A stretch of 64,000 nucleotides of DNA from Gilvimarinus gilvus (GCF_030518155.1 NZ_JAULRU010000215.1:93114-157113), one strand, 5' to 3'; shown: positions 35,006 through 44,370, numbered from the stretch's first letter. Numbers and translations: made by a program. The notes: generated by a model not told the origin, from the sequence alone.

Positions 35006-35899
35006 TTATTGAATGGCGCTGGCGTCTTCTAGGTTTGGGCTCTGCACCAGCTGGGGCTGAATAGTATTCTCTAACCGATAGACTTGTGACCAATGCTGTT
35101 GGATCAGCGCAATTGCCGCATGCTTTTGTTCAGAAAAAAAGCGTTGCATCTCTCCACTTTCGACCATGTTTGCCAATCCCACCTGCAAACGCTCAATCAG
35201 ATCTGGACGGCAGGAACACACCATAAAGTGAACTGAGATTGGGTAAACCATCAAGATGCTCTCACTCGCCACTATATTAGGGTATTTATCCTGATACGCG
35301 ACAAAGGTAGGCTCAATCTCCTCGACGCCCAAGGGGATGTAGTCGAAGCGCTTAGCCATCAACATCGGAAACAGTGCGCCGAAGGTTGGTGCCTCGAGCA
35401 CCCTCAATCCGTTGGCTCGCAGAATTGCAGCATCGGGCCAATCGCGCCCCATTCCCGCCGTTAGCCCCTGTAAGTCGTCGAGCGACTTTAGCGCTTCAAA
35501 ACGATCTTCATCCTGTCTTCGAATCAAAAAATTGCGATAGCCCAATAAACCGTACTGTAATGGCTGTCGAATAATGGTGATTTTGGGATTGGCTATCTCT
35601 TTATGCCAGATAGTGGTCGCCTGAAAATCGAATTCCCCTGTTTGGGTAGCGTGACGGGCACGCAAAGTGGGAGTTTCCCGATCAAATCGGGTGAGACGCC
35701 AGGGGCCAAACTCGTCCTCACTAGCCGTCAGAGCATGCTCAGCGAGGCTTAGATAGTATTCCGCTCTGCCTGGGGCGCCGTTTCCGGTCCAGAATTGGTA
35801 AGTCGATTCCTGTGCACTCCAAGCGAAATCAGACCCTAGTAACCACAGCACAATGCAGAAAGCAGCCCGCGATCTGACGCTGAATGTATTTTGCGTCAT
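35006..35899 (-). CDS. Periplasmic solute-binding-like protein, paralog 1
   Basis: A 297-residue secreted protein (signal peptide to about residue 29). It has the type II binding-protein-like pattern with FWTGNGAPGRAEYYLSL at the start, GLTAGMGRDWPDAAILRANG near 145, and KRFDYIPLGVEEIEPTFVAY near 190. Two further copies occur at 35962 and 38926. There are no permease genes, so it may work as a sensor-type binding protein instead of a transporter subunit. It ends 16 bases from the convergent end of the ToxR-like gene. Confidence 0.85.
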   Translation of the reverse strand: MTQNTFSVRSRAAFCIVLWLLGSDFAWSAQESTYQFWTGNGAPGRAEYYLSLAEHALTASEDEFGPWRLTRFDRETPTLRARHATQTGEFDFQATTIWHKEIANPKITIIRQPLQYGLLGYRNFLIRRQDEDRFEALKSLDDLQGLTAGMGRDWPDAAILRANGLRVLEAPTFGALFPMLMAKRFDYIPLGVEEIEPTFVAYQDKYPNIVASESILMVYPISVHFMVCSCRPDLIERLQVGLANMVESGEMQRFFSEQKHAAIALIQQHWSQVYRLENTIQPQLVQSPNLEDASAIQ

Positions 35900-35961
35900 A
35901 CAATCAGTTTAGTTCAAAAAGAGCGGGCCTCATATTAGAAATATAGTTTTTAAGCAGCCTG

Positions 35962-36858
35962 CTAGGGAACAAAATTAACTTCTACCGACTCCTTATCAAT
36001 ATCAAAGTGTGTCTGCTGCGAGTTTGTCGCTCGCATAACAAAAGACCAGGGCTCACTGATTTTCTCAATAGCCGGGCCTTTAAACTGGGCAAAGAGCGCG
36101 TGCAAACGGCCACTAGAGTGGATACGCTCAAGCCCCAAGGCCAACCGTTCTGCCAACTCTGGGCGACAACCGCATACCAAAAAATAAACAGGCAATGGGT
36201 AAACCAACATAACCGCGTGAGACTGGACTATATCGGGGTATTTGGGTTGGACACTTGTTAAGGTCGCGTCTATTTCCTCAACACCCAGGGGTATATAGTC
36301 AAACCGCTTGGCGACCAGCATCGGAAACAATTGCTGGAAGGTTGCGGATTCCACCACCGCCAGCTGATTTTCCCGAAGTACCTGTACATCGGGCCAGCCT
36401 TGCCCCAAACCTGCTTTGAGTTTTCCGAGTTGTGAAGGCGATGTGATTTTCGCAAACCTCGCCTCATCTTCCTTTCTGATCAACAGGTTACGATAACCGA
36501 GCAGGCCAAACTGGAGAGGATGCGGTACAATCAAGCGACCACTTTCGGTAAATTCGCTGGGCAGTACCGTAGTGGCATGAAAATCGAACTCACCACGATC
36601 CATTGCTCTGCGCGCTCGCAACACCGATATTTTTCTGTCGTATTGCGCGACTTGCCATGGTCCGTACTCTGGCTCGGTAAGTGCCAGAGCCTCTGCGGCG
36701 ACTGCAAGATAATAGGCTTGGCTGCCGGGTACACCATTGCCCAACCAGTAGCGGTAGGTGGACTTTTCAGCCAAAGCGTACGTACTGCCCACAAGCAACA
36801 GCAGCAATAAATAGGTATGCAGCGGTATAGTTCTTGTTATGGTACGTGCCATATACAC
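35962..36858 (-). CDS. Periplasmic solute-binding-like protein, paralog 2
   Basis: A 298-residue protein with signal peptide (TYLLLLLLVGSTYALA). It aligns along its whole length with paralog 1: YWLGNGVPGSQAYYL, LRARRAMDRGEFDFHATTV, GLGQGWPDVQVLRENQ, DYIPLGVEEIDATL and YPLPVYFLVCGCRPELAERL. It is transcribed away from tapT; only 13 bases separate the two starts, so the promoters must lie inside neighbouring coding sequence. A start at the second ATG (36852) is possible. Confidence 0.85.
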   Translation of the reverse strand: MYMARTITRTIPLHTYLLLLLLVGSTYALAEKSTYRYWLGNGVPGSQAYYLAVAAEALALTEPEYGPWQVAQYDRKISVLRARRAMDRGEFDFHATTVLPSEFTESGRLIVPHPLQFGLLGYRNLLIRKEDEARFAKITSPSQLGKLKAGLGQGWPDVQVLRENQLAVVESATFQQLFPMLVAKRFDYIPLGVEEIDATLTSVQPKYPDIVQSHAVMLVYPLPVYFLVCGCRPELAERLALGLERIHSSGRLHALFAQFKGPAIEKISEPWSFVMRATNSQQTHFDIDKESVEVNFVP

Positions 36859-36871
36859 AGTCTAGTAGAAA

Positions 36872-37366
36872 GTGAATAATGCGCCAGTGATTATTACTCT
36901 GTTAACCCACCCGCATGAATTTAGCAAAACCACCAATACCGGTCGGCTGGCTTGCACACGCTTAACCATCCAGGCAGCAACGGCTTGCTACCGGGTACCG
37001 TGGCAACGTAAGCAACCAAACCAAGATTTGCTGGCACGATTGAAAAAACACTCTAGCGGGCTGATGTATCCCTCTCCCGACGCCATTAAATTAAGTACTA
37101 AAGCAAGTCCGTCGCTGCCAGAACATATAGTCATAATTGACAGCACCTGGCAGCAGGCAAGGAAGATTTACAATCACAGCCCGTATATACAGGAGCTGCC
37201 ATGTTACGCATTGACTGATACGGAAGCGTCGCGCTTTACAATGAGGCGAAATCAGCTGGAAGGAGGTCTATGTACTCTGGAAACGGTTGCTGCGTTGGCA
37301 AAATTGAATAACTTACCGCAGCTGGCCGAGTCGCTGTACCGTGATCTCGACCAGCTGCAAAGCTGA
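36872..37366 (+). CDS. tapT: tRNA-uridine aminocarboxypropyltransferase (DTW domain)
   Basis: A 164-residue DTW-domain enzyme that transfers the aminocarboxypropyl group from SAM to uridine-47 of some tRNAs. The DTW motif is HIVIIDSTWQQARKIYNHSPYI near residue 90, followed by ASRFTMRRNQLEGGLCTLE. The zinc-binding Cys-rich N-terminus of E. coli TapT is absent: an in-frame TAG at 36866-36868 fixes the GTG at 36872 as the earliest start. The leader is very short, so translation may begin close to the transcription start. Confidence 0.85.
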   Translation: MNNAPVIITLLTHPHEFSKTTNTGRLACTRLTIQAATACYRVPWQRKQPNQDLLARLKKHSSGLMYPSPDAIKLSTKASPSLPEHIVIIDSTWQQARKIYNHSPYIQELPCYALTDTEASRFTMRRNQLEGGLCTLETVAALAKLNNLPQLAESLYRDLDQLQS

Positions 37367-37376
37367 AATAATAACG

Positions 37377-37796
37377 TTAGCGAATGCGGCGCCAGTGTTC
37401 ACGCTCAACCACTTTGCCGTCTTCTTTACGCTCTGTATACCAGTCATCCCCTTCTAGCCGAAAACTAAAAACGTAGGTGGTACCTTCGGCAACATCGTAA
37501 GACAAAAGCTGCGGTATTTCGGTATATTGGTTCCCTACAATTTGATACTCACCTGTACTGGCCGCCCAAAATTCACCTTGCTTTTTTGACACGAACGCAA
37601 AGTCGGTGCCGTTTAGCATCTTGCGTGAACGAATGCCGTCAATGTCGTATTTAATCTCTTCGTCTTTGGTAATGACCCAACCGTCGACCAACTCCCACGT
37701 ACCCGCTAACGTGTCAGGTGCGTCTTGTGCCGCCGACCAGGAAGAGAACAAAATAAATACAGTAAAAATAAACCAAGAAAAATGTAGCTTTGTCAT
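37377..37796 (-). CDS. Secreted lipocalin-like small protein
   Basis: A 139-residue protein from the ATG at 37796, with AGGAG seven bases upstream and a signal peptide (cleaved near residue 24 at SAA). The mature part, beginning with LAGTWELVDGWVI and ending with YTERKEDGKVVEREHWRRIR, has the beta-strand spacing of a lipocalin-like domain (TWELV and WYTERKEDGKVVE motifs). No partner is evident; it is convergent with tapT. Confidence 0.75.
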   Translation of the reverse strand: MTKLHFSWFIFTVFILFSSWSAAQDAPDTLAGTWELVDGWVITKDEEIKYDIDGIRSRKMLNGTDFAFVSKKQGEFWAASTGEYQIVGNQYTEIPQLLSYDVAEGTTYVFSFRLEGDDWYTERKEDGKVVEREHWRRIR

Positions 37797-38024
37797 AAAT
37801 ACTCCTAAGTAATATTCGGCTTGGCTTAAATAACAATCCGAATCCATTTCCGCGCAAAAGCGGTATTGTTAAGTTTGGAGTATCTCTATCAGGCAAAATA
37901 ATTTTATTGTTTTACGGGCAAGTCCCGCTTTATAGCCGGGCCAATTCTGGCACAGAGGAAGGTAAGCCGCCACCAAGACTCGCAAGCTTTACATTTTATG
38001 ACAGAGCCGGCTTGCGACTAGCGG

Positions 38025-38051
38025 AAAAAAACCGCCGGGGGTTAACCCGGC
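38025..38051 (-). terminator. Rho-independent terminator for the GIN-domain gene
   Basis: On the minus strand a GCCGGG/CCCGGC stem (38034-38051) is followed by seven T residues (A7 at 38025-38031 on plus). It lies 18 bases after the stop of the GIN-domain gene. Confidence 0.88.
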
Positions 38052-38068
38052 ACAAGGGGGATGGGACA

Positions 38069-38836
38069 TTAAAAAGTACTGATGTTACTGGCACCACTGG
38101 TGTGAATATCCGTACTCGGCGCGCCACCATAACGCAAGTTTGATGCACCCGATAAATTCACCTTAAGGTGGTCTGATGCGTTCAGCGTCATATTGGAAGC
38201 ACCAGAGGCATGAACACTCACATCACTCGCCACAACATCTTTAGCCACGAAGTGACTGGCCCCGGACGCCTCAATGCGAAGCGACTGAGCGGTGCCCGTA
38301 CCGTTAGCCTCAATACGCGAAGCGCCGGACAAGTGAGCTGACATCCGCTCAATAGCGACATCGCCCAGGGCAACATTAGAGGCTCCGGACAAGCCAATAT
38401 GCAGCTCTTCAGCCTCTATAGACCCAATGTTAAATTCTGAGGCACCAGATGCTTTAACGCGCAACTCTTCGGCATTAATATCACCCGCTCGCACTTTGGT
38501 TGCACCGGATATCTCCATCGAAGCGAGATTCTCAAGCTCAGCGACAACGGTAACTTTGACACTGTCGCTGTGGCGCCAAAAATCCCAGAAGCCGCTATTG
38601 CGCTTAATAACAAACTTACTTCCGGAAACGCTTATATCGACTTTATCTTTGTCTTTCTCATCAAACTCGACAACGGCTTCATTGTTGTTCCCTTGCGTCA
38701 GCACAACCTCAACATCACCCGCAAAATACAGATCATCCACACCGTCTAAATCTACGGTTTGCGTCGAGGTAGCCGCGTGAATGCTCGTTGTTAAAAGCAA
38801 TATTGCCGTAGCTGTCAGTCCCGTTAAGGTCTTCAT
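38069..38836 (-). CDS. Secreted GIN-domain (DUF2807) protein
   Basis: A 255-residue protein with a signal peptide (cleaved near residue 21, IHA). From about 100 on it repeats a GAS(K/E/N/R/H) unit (SGATKVRA, SGASEFNI, SGASNVAL, SGASRIEA, SGASHFVA, SGASNMTL, SGASNLRY, SGASNIST), the pattern of the head GIN domain, which forms a right-handed beta-helix. The family is a putative adhesin or autotransporter head found in many envelope contexts. Confidence 0.93.
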   Translation of the reverse strand: MKTLTGLTATAILLLTTSIHAATSTQTVDLDGVDDLYFAGDVEVVLTQGNNNEAVVEFDEKDKDKVDISVSGSKFVIKRNSGFWDFWRHSDSVKVTVVAELENLASMEISGATKVRAGDINAEELRVKASGASEFNIGSIEAEELHIGLSGASNVALGDVAIERMSAHLSGASRIEANGTGTAQSLRIEASGASHFVAKDVVASDVSVHASGASNMTLNASDHLKVNLSGASNLRYGGAPSTDIHTSGASNISTF

Positions 38837-38925
38837 AATCGTTCTCCATACTTACTCGTTACTGAGTATTTCGCTCTTATCAACTAGACGCGAGCTAGAG
38901 CCATAAAGTTGCAGTACAGAGATAT

Positions 38926-39774
38926 TTATTCAGAAGGGATGAGGTCTGGGTTGGCAAGTTCAAAGATACGCACATCGGCGGCGTTCACAATCTCGAGATA
39001 TTCTGACTTATGGCGATTAAATAAATCTCTCAACTCACCTTCTTCACGCAATTTAGCCAAACCCCACTTTAGGCGCTTGGCCAACTCTGGTTGATTTGCA
39101 CTAACCACCAGATACACTGGCAATGGGTACTTAATAAGAAGATTGGGGACAACCGAAATCCCGCTGTATTTTTCCCCGTAACGCGCCATCGTTGGCTCGA
39201 TTTCTTCGATACCCAAGGGCACATAATCAATACGCCCGGCCAACAGGTTGGGGAACAGATGAAAAAATTCAGAAAAACCTTCAACACTGAAATTATTTGC
39301 CTGATATATCCCGATCTCAGGCCAGCCACGACCTTGTCCTGCCACCAATTTGGCGAGTTCTTGGCGGCTAATATCTTGAAACTTTGCCAGGTGTTGAGTT
39401 TGAACCAGCAACTGGCGGGTACCCAACAGGCCAAATTGAATAGGCTCACGCACTACAATAACGCCCAGGGCATTCTCGCTGGCGGAAAAGGTGGTGGCTA
39501 CAAAGTGAAAACGCTTGCCCTCGGCCAATACCCGTCGGCTGCGCACCGCGGGAAGGTGGGTCGTATCGGAGATTAGCTTATAGCCTCCGAATTTTTCCGT
39601 AGAGCGGCGCAAAGCCGCGTCCGCCACGGCCATTTGATACTCATTGCGCCCGGGGGTATCGGCGCCCATCCAAAAGATGTACTCGGGTACAGGCTGTGAA
39701 TCGCTATTTTCAGCGTCAGCAAATGGCGCCCCAAAGCACACAAGCGGCAAAAGCCAAAATAGACGAGCGTACAT
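38926..39774 (-). CDS. Periplasmic solute-binding-like protein, paralog 3
   Basis: A 282-residue secreted protein (signal peptide to about residue 21). It shares with paralogs 1 and 2 YIFWMGADTPGRNEYQMAV, RSRRVLAEG, GQGRGWPEIGIYQANN and RIDYVPLGIEEIEPTMARYG, but diverges more from them than they do from each other. It lies 41 bases before the ybhN stop on the same strand, although promoter placement suggests a separate unit. Confidence 0.85.
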   Translation of the reverse strand: MYARLFWLLPLVCFGAPFADAENSDSQPVPEYIFWMGADTPGRNEYQMAVADAALRRSTEKFGGYKLISDTTHLPAVRSRRVLAEGKRFHFVATTFSASENALGVIVVREPIQFGLLGTRQLLVQTQHLAKFQDISRQELAKLVAGQGRGWPEIGIYQANNFSVEGFSEFFHLFPNLLAGRIDYVPLGIEEIEPTMARYGEKYSGISVVPNLLIKYPLPVYLVVSANQPELAKRLKWGLAKLREEGELRDLFNRHKSEYLEIVNAADVRIFELANPDLIPSE

Positions 39775-39814
39775 TCAAATCCCCAACCCACAGCACTGTA
39801 GGATCTAAGTATGG

Positions 39815-40804
39815 TCAGTTTTTATCGCGAGTGCCAACCGATGCCTCCAAACCTAGATAAACCGGCGTAGCGAGCGCCAGGGGAAGTAGGTAAAACACAC
39901 AGCGATAGGCAAACAGGCCACCTAATATTTGCGCTTTATCCAATTTGGCCGACAACAAAGCGACGAACACGGCCTCAAGCACACCAAGCCCACCGGGTAT
40001 ATGCGTAACGGCGCCGGCCACTGCGCTGACCAACAGCACTGCATACACTAATGCAAAGGATACTTCGCCCCAGAAAAATGTATAGATGACCGACGCCATC
40101 AATGTCCAGTGCAGGCACGCCAGCAGCAACTGAACCGCGGCCAAACGAACCGACGGTACGGTGACGTTTAATGACTTTATCCGATACTCATGCCCCTGCC
40201 GAAATACACACAAGCCAAGGTAAGCCAGCACCACAACCACAAAAACAACCCCCAGAGCCTGTAGCATCTGATCGGATATAGCCCAGTTGGCTGGCACATC
40301 AATCTGCCCGGAAGAAAAAAGAATGCCCGCTAACAATAAGTAGCCGAGCCAGTTAGTGGCAACACTAATGCCTATTATTTTAGTGACCTCACTGGCGCGA
40401 ACATCAAAGCGAGAGTACAACCGATAGCGAAACGCGACGCCTCCGACAAGCGAGCTCAAATTGAGGTTAAACGCGTAGCTAAGTATAGAGACCAACCAGG
40501 TTTTGGCCGGATGCAGCTTTACACCGAGTAAATAGCGCCCTATTAAATCGTAACTGGCATAGGCGCTGAAGCAGCATAAAGCAAGTGCAGCGGCGATCAC
40601 AAAAGTTACCGGTTCGTTGGAGCGAAACGCCTCAAGTACTTTACCCCACTCAATGGTCATTGCCTGCTTACCGATCAAGTAGGCCAGCAAGCCAAAGAAC
40701 GCAAGTGTGAATAACTTTTTAAGAACTGGCCACGTATTTGAGTCGCGCACGCTGGAGGCTACATTTTGCAACGGCTGTACCACAGTTCTCGCTAACACAC
40801 TCAT
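39815..40804 (-). CDS. ybhN: YbhN/LPG synthetase-like (UPF0104) membrane protein
   Basis: A 329-residue membrane protein with about eight spans and the lysylphosphatidylglycerol synthetase transmembrane pattern (NLNLSSLVGGVAFRYRLYSRF, VTHIPGGLGVLEAVFVALL). Its start overlaps the ClsB stop by one base (TAATG). In E. coli ybhP-clsB-ybhN form the same operon in the same order, which supports the assignment. The role is unproven, probably in lipid flipping or membrane lipid homeostasis. Confidence 0.92.
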   Translation of the reverse strand: MSVLARTVVQPLQNVASSVRDSNTWPVLKKLFTLAFFGLLAYLIGKQAMTIEWGKVLEAFRSNEPVTFVIAAALALCCFSAYASYDLIGRYLLGVKLHPAKTWLVSILSYAFNLNLSSLVGGVAFRYRLYSRFDVRASEVTKIIGISVATNWLGYLLLAGILFSSGQIDVPANWAISDQMLQALGVVFVVVVLAYLGLCVFRQGHEYRIKSLNVTVPSVRLAAVQLLLACLHWTLMASVIYTFFWGEVSFALVYAVLLVSAVAGAVTHIPGGLGVLEAVFVALLSAKLDKAQILGGLFAYRCVFYLLPLALATPVYLGLEASVGTRDKN

Positions 40805-42111
40805 TATTCAACCTCTGCTTTGCTGTCATACTCAGTGGATTTAACAACACGCTTGGCCCGTTTTGACTCCGGATATTGACGTTGTAGATCCGGGTCCTTA
40901 GTGCGGCCATTCGCCGTATCGTGATCCACTTTAAGCTCTCTAATCTTTGGCGTATGGGCCGGGAATAAACCCGACAGTGCAGGAAAGCGGCGCAAAGCAT
41001 GGTAGGTTAAAAAGTCCTTCACCAACCAATACCATGGACGGTGTTTTACCCAACTTTTTTCTATTTTTACACTACGTTCAACTAAGTCATTGAGTTTATC
41101 CGATAGCTGCCTATTGAAGCTGGCACTGTCAACCAGAATATTTGCTTCTAAATTAAACGCTAAACTTAAGGGGTCGAGATTACTCGAACCAATAGTTGAC
41201 CAGGTGTCATCTATAACGGCAATTTTTGCATGTAGGGGGCGCTCTCGAAATTCGTAGAGCTGAATGTCATTACGCAGAATAAGATCGTAAAGTGTGCGCG
41301 CAACGCTGAGCGAAAACGGAATATCCGGGTCACCCTGAATGACCAATCGCACATCTACCCCGCGTTTACGCGCCTTAATAAGGGCGCGAATAAATCGATA
41401 CCCTGGAAAAAAGTACGCATTGGCTATCCACACTCTATCTTTTGCTTTGCCAATGGCTTGCAAATACGATTTTTCAATACTGCGGCGATTGCGCCGATTA
41501 TCGCGCGATACAAAACTAACCCTATGACCATCTTCGACTTCAACTGGTGGCCAGATCTCTACACCTTCCAAATTTTTGTCACTGGCATCGCGCACATAAC
41601 TTTTACACAGCTCGCGTATTGACGCTATAACAGGCCCTTGCAACTCCACCGAATAATCTTGTTTGCCTTCCGGCCCTGATGTCACCATATGCGTATTACA
41701 GTAATTAATACCACCGATCATGGCGTATTTACCGTCTATGCACGCGAGCTTGCGGTGTAAACGACGAAACAATTTGGGGCGGCCGTTATACCAGTGCGGT
41801 TGCGGATCATATATTTGAAACACAACGCCCGCCGCCGTAAGTTCGTCAATAAAATCGGAATCTAAATAGTGACTTCCCCAGCTGTCAACGGTAAGGCTTA
41901 CCCAGGCACCGCGACGCAATGCCAACAAAATAGCTCGCTTTAGCGCACGGCCAATGCGGTCATTTTCCAAAATAAAGGTTTCGAGTAGCACCTCGTGCCG
42001 GGCATGTTTAATTCGACGAATTAATTGCGGGAAGAAGGCTTCACCATTTTCCATTAGGTGAAAGCTATTACCCTCGACATACGAACCCTGCCTTTTGTGA
42101 TAGCCAAACAT
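40804..42111 (-). CDS. clsB: Cardiolipin synthase B (phospholipase D superfamily)
   Basis: A 435-residue phospholipase D-type enzyme with two HxKxxxxD motifs: HRKLACIDGKYAMIGG near residue 117 and HAKIAVIDDTWSTIGSSN near 292. It condenses two phosphatidylglycerols to cardiolipin. The C-terminal ~60 residues after FLTYHALRRFP are basic and Lys-rich (KRAKRVVKSTEYD), longer than in E. coli ClsB, and may be a membrane-surface tail. Confidence 0.95.
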   Translation of the reverse strand: MFGYHKRQGSYVEGNSFHLMENGEAFFPQLIRRIKHARHEVLLETFILENDRIGRALKRAILLALRRGAWVSLTVDSWGSHYLDSDFIDELTAAGVVFQIYDPQPHWYNGRPKLFRRLHRKLACIDGKYAMIGGINYCNTHMVTSGPEGKQDYSVELQGPVIASIRELCKSYVRDASDKNLEGVEIWPPVEVEDGHRVSFVSRDNRRNRRSIEKSYLQAIGKAKDRVWIANAYFFPGYRFIRALIKARKRGVDVRLVIQGDPDIPFSLSVARTLYDLILRNDIQLYEFRERPLHAKIAVIDDTWSTIGSSNLDPLSLAFNLEANILVDSASFNRQLSDKLNDLVERSVKIEKSWVKHRPWYWLVKDFLTYHALRRFPALSGLFPAHTPKIRELKVDHDTANGRTKDPDLQRQYPESKRAKRVVKSTEYDSKAEVE

Positions 42112-42119
42112 TGAAGTAC

Positions 42120-42863
42120 CTATATTGTGATGCTCGCCAGAAGTGGCGTGTGATCCGACAGCTTATTCCAGGGAGTTTTGGGTAAAGTAATCGGGTGGTG
42201 CGTTTGCACCGAACGAACGTAGATTCGATCCAACCGCAGTAACGGAAAAAATGCGGGGAAAGTACGTGGCGGCGCGCCCAGGCCACTGACATACACTTCG
42301 GCCATATTTGATTTGCGCTCTAAGATCGCGTGCGAGCGTTGGCGCCAATCGTTAAAGTCACCGGCGACAATAACCGGCTCGTCGCGTGGGATTTTGTTCA
42401 CCAGATCACTCAATTGCGCCAGTTGAATGCGCCGGTCATTCTCGCGCAGGCTCAAATGAACGCACACCGCATGCAGTCGCTTGCCGTGCGGCAAATTCAT
42501 CTCGCAATGCAACAAGCCGCGCTCCTCGAGCTTGCCCACAGAAGCGTCGTAGTTTTCCCATTGCTCGATAGAGTACTTGCTCAACAACGCATTGCCATGA
42601 TGCCCCTGCTGATACACCGCATTGCGGCCATAGGCAAAGCTTGGCCAGAGGGTATCGGCCAAAAATTCATATTGAGACTCACTGGGCCACACTGCGCTGT
42701 GGCGTTCTGCCCAGTGATCATGCTGACCGATAACTTCCTGTAAAAACACCAGGTCGGCCGACACTTCGCGAGCGGCATCGCGCAGCTCGTGCAGCACAAA
42801 GCGCTTGTTAAAGGTAGAAAAACCCTTGTGAATATTAACTGTCAGTACTTTTAGTTCCGTCAC
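42120..42863 (-). CDS. ybhP: Endonuclease/exonuclease/phosphatase family protein (YbhP)
   Basis: A 247-residue EEP-fold protein with KVLTVNIHKGFSTFN at the start, DLVFLQEV with the catalytic Glu near residue 42, PVIVAGDFNDWRQRS near 158, and LSDHTPLLASI near the end. This is the first gene of the ybhP-clsB-ybhN unit, eight bases ahead of ClsB. The substrate is unknown. Confidence 0.93.
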   Translation of the reverse strand: MTELKVLTVNIHKGFSTFNKRFVLHELRDAAREVSADLVFLQEVIGQHDHWAERHSAVWPSESQYEFLADTLWPSFAYGRNAVYQQGHHGNALLSKYSIEQWENYDASVGKLEERGLLHCEMNLPHGKRLHAVCVHLSLRENDRRIQLAQLSDLVNKIPRDEPVIVAGDFNDWRQRSHAILERKSNMAEVYVSGLGAPPRTFPAFFPLLRLDRIYVRSVQTHHPITLPKTPWNKLSDHTPLLASITI

Positions 42864-43038
42864 CTGATCGCCATTTTTGCAGCTTTTACAATACTGCCTG
42901 TAATTTTGGGGAAGGAAACGACTGTTTTGCTCAACAACCGCCCCTGCAACTTAGAATAGTGCAGAAACAGTGCCGGTTTTTACGAAAAAGGGAATCGGAC
43001 GGGAAATGAATGTTTGTTAAAGGACAACAAGCGCGCTT

Positions 43039-43359
43039 TTAAACGGGTGCGCGCTCGCTCCACACACCGCCACCAATAGCCGCAGCGGTAAACAGTGCGC
43101 CGGTAGCGGTAGCGATGATCATCCAGGTTTCGGTACTTAAGCCAGTAACGACACCTGTCACTTGCGCCCATGGAAAAAAGGCCGCGACAACAGCGGTAGC
43201 CAAAGTGCCTGCCAACCAGTTCCAGGTTCTAATCCGCCGCTCGCTCAACTGAGTTTGCGGCAAACGCGCCATCACTGACTCGGTAAAGCCATCATCATCA
43301 AGGTACATTTCTTCGGCCAGTACATCGTCCAGCCATTGGTCAAATTTATCCGAACTCAT
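43039..43359 (-). CDS. Putative anti-sigma factor
   Basis: A 106-residue protein from the ATG at 43359, overlapping the end of the sigma-factor gene by 14 bases. The N-terminus is an acidic helical segment (DKFDQWLDDVLAEEMYLDDDG), and two spans follow (about 52-72 and 78-98). The gene order sigma, then small membrane protein, is typical of ECF anti-sigma pairs, but no zinc-type HxxxCxxC is visible, so the role is inferred from position. Confidence 0.65.
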   Translation of the reverse strand: MSSDKFDQWLDDVLAEEMYLDDDGFTESVMARLPQTQLSERRIRTWNWLAGTLATAVVAAFFPWAQVTGVVTGLSTETWMIIATATGALFTAAAIGGGVWSERAPV

Positions 43360-43903
43360 TGGGTGTCTCCCCTTGCCACTCATGGAGAATCTCTTTCAGT
43401 TTAGCTTTTCCGCGCAGGATATGCGACTTGATCGTGCCGACGGGCAAATGCATTAAATTGGCCACCTCTTCGTTGCTGTGTCCCAGTTGGTAGGTAAGGT
43501 GTATGGCTTCGCGCTGATGGGCGCTGAGCTGTGCCATGGCCTGGCCCAGGTCGCGCTTAATCATTTCGCCGCTGCCAGGTGCTACGGTACTTGCGCCTGC
43601 CCGCTCGACCGCCTCACTGTCCACTTCAGGGAATTTTTTGCGCAGGTGGCTCACCAGTTGATTGCGGGCAATTTGGTACAGCCAGGTAAAGAACTGGGAT
43701 TCACTCTTGAAGCCTGCCAACGCTTTATACGCCTTAATAAACGCCTCTTGGGCAATATCATCGGCCAACGCCTCATCGCCATTGCACATCTGGCGCAGCG
43801 CGACACGCAACCGGGACTGGTAGCGCCGAACGAGCTGGCTATAGGCGTGCTGATCTTGAGACTTAACAGTGCGCTCAATCAGGACGTGGTCACTGATATC
43901 CAT
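43346..43903 (-). CDS. ECF-type RNA polymerase sigma factor
   Basis: A 185-residue group IV sigma factor with region 2 (YSQLVRRYQSRLRVALRQM, ADDIAQEAFIKAYKALAGF, FFTWLYQIARNQ) at about 21-95 and region 4 (LSAHQREAIHLTYQLGHSNE, then MHLPVGTIKSHILRGKAKL) near 128-172. It is followed by a probable anti-sigma gene and preceded by the DUF6249 membrane protein, so the three form an operon. Confidence 0.95.
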   Translation of the reverse strand: MDISDHVLIERTVKSQDQHAYSQLVRRYQSRLRVALRQMCNGDEALADDIAQEAFIKAYKALAGFKSESQFFTWLYQIARNQLVSHLRKKFPEVDSEAVERAGASTVAPGSGEMIKRDLGQAMAQLSAHQREAIHLTYQLGHSNEEVANLMHLPVGTIKSHILRGKAKLKEILHEWQGETPNEFG

Positions 43904-43912
43904 TAGGGCGTA

Positions 43913-44293
43913 TTACTCTGAATCCGTTACCTTTTCCTTCTCGCGCTTTACGCTCTCTTCCCAGAGCTTGTAATTGACCCCACCGATGGCGAGAGGAATC
44001 AGCGCAAGAGTTGCGATACTCAAACCGGCTATAAAGAACAGCGCTAGGAATATAGCGCCCCCAACCCATAGTAAGTACATACTGCGCTTATAGAGTTGGT
44101 CCGACTGATTGGCGCTGGTATAGCCCCCGGTAAACAGCGCCTCCGGTACTGGCTGGCCCGCTTCAATCAACTTATTTACCATCTCCATTTGCATCTGCTT
44201 ACGTCTGTGCAGGCTGTTCATCAAAATGGCCAGGCACGCGATAGGTGTTCCAAACACCATGATGATGGCAATGATCGGCACTAGATCGAACAT
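43913..44293 (-). CDS. DUF6249-type membrane protein
   Basis: A 126-residue protein with a first span (about 5-25), a coiled segment (RRKQMQMEMVNKLIEAGQPVP) and one or two further spans near 72-105. The motif KLIEAGQPVPEAL after the first span matches DUF6249 proteins that sit next to ECF sigma and anti-sigma genes. It starts the operon, nine bases ahead of the sigma factor. Confidence 0.8.
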   Translation of the reverse strand: MFDLVPIIAIIMVFGTPIACLAILMNSLHRRKQMQMEMVNKLIEAGQPVPEALFTGGYTSANQSDQLYKRSMYLLWVGGAIFLALFFIAGLSIATLALIPLAIGGVNYKLWEESVKREKEKVTDSE

Positions 44294-44370
44294 ATTGGCT
44301 TCCTCTCGGATAGAACTTCTCTTAGCCTTAAGACGCGGTAACGCTCAAAACAGATGCACATCGCAGTCAC

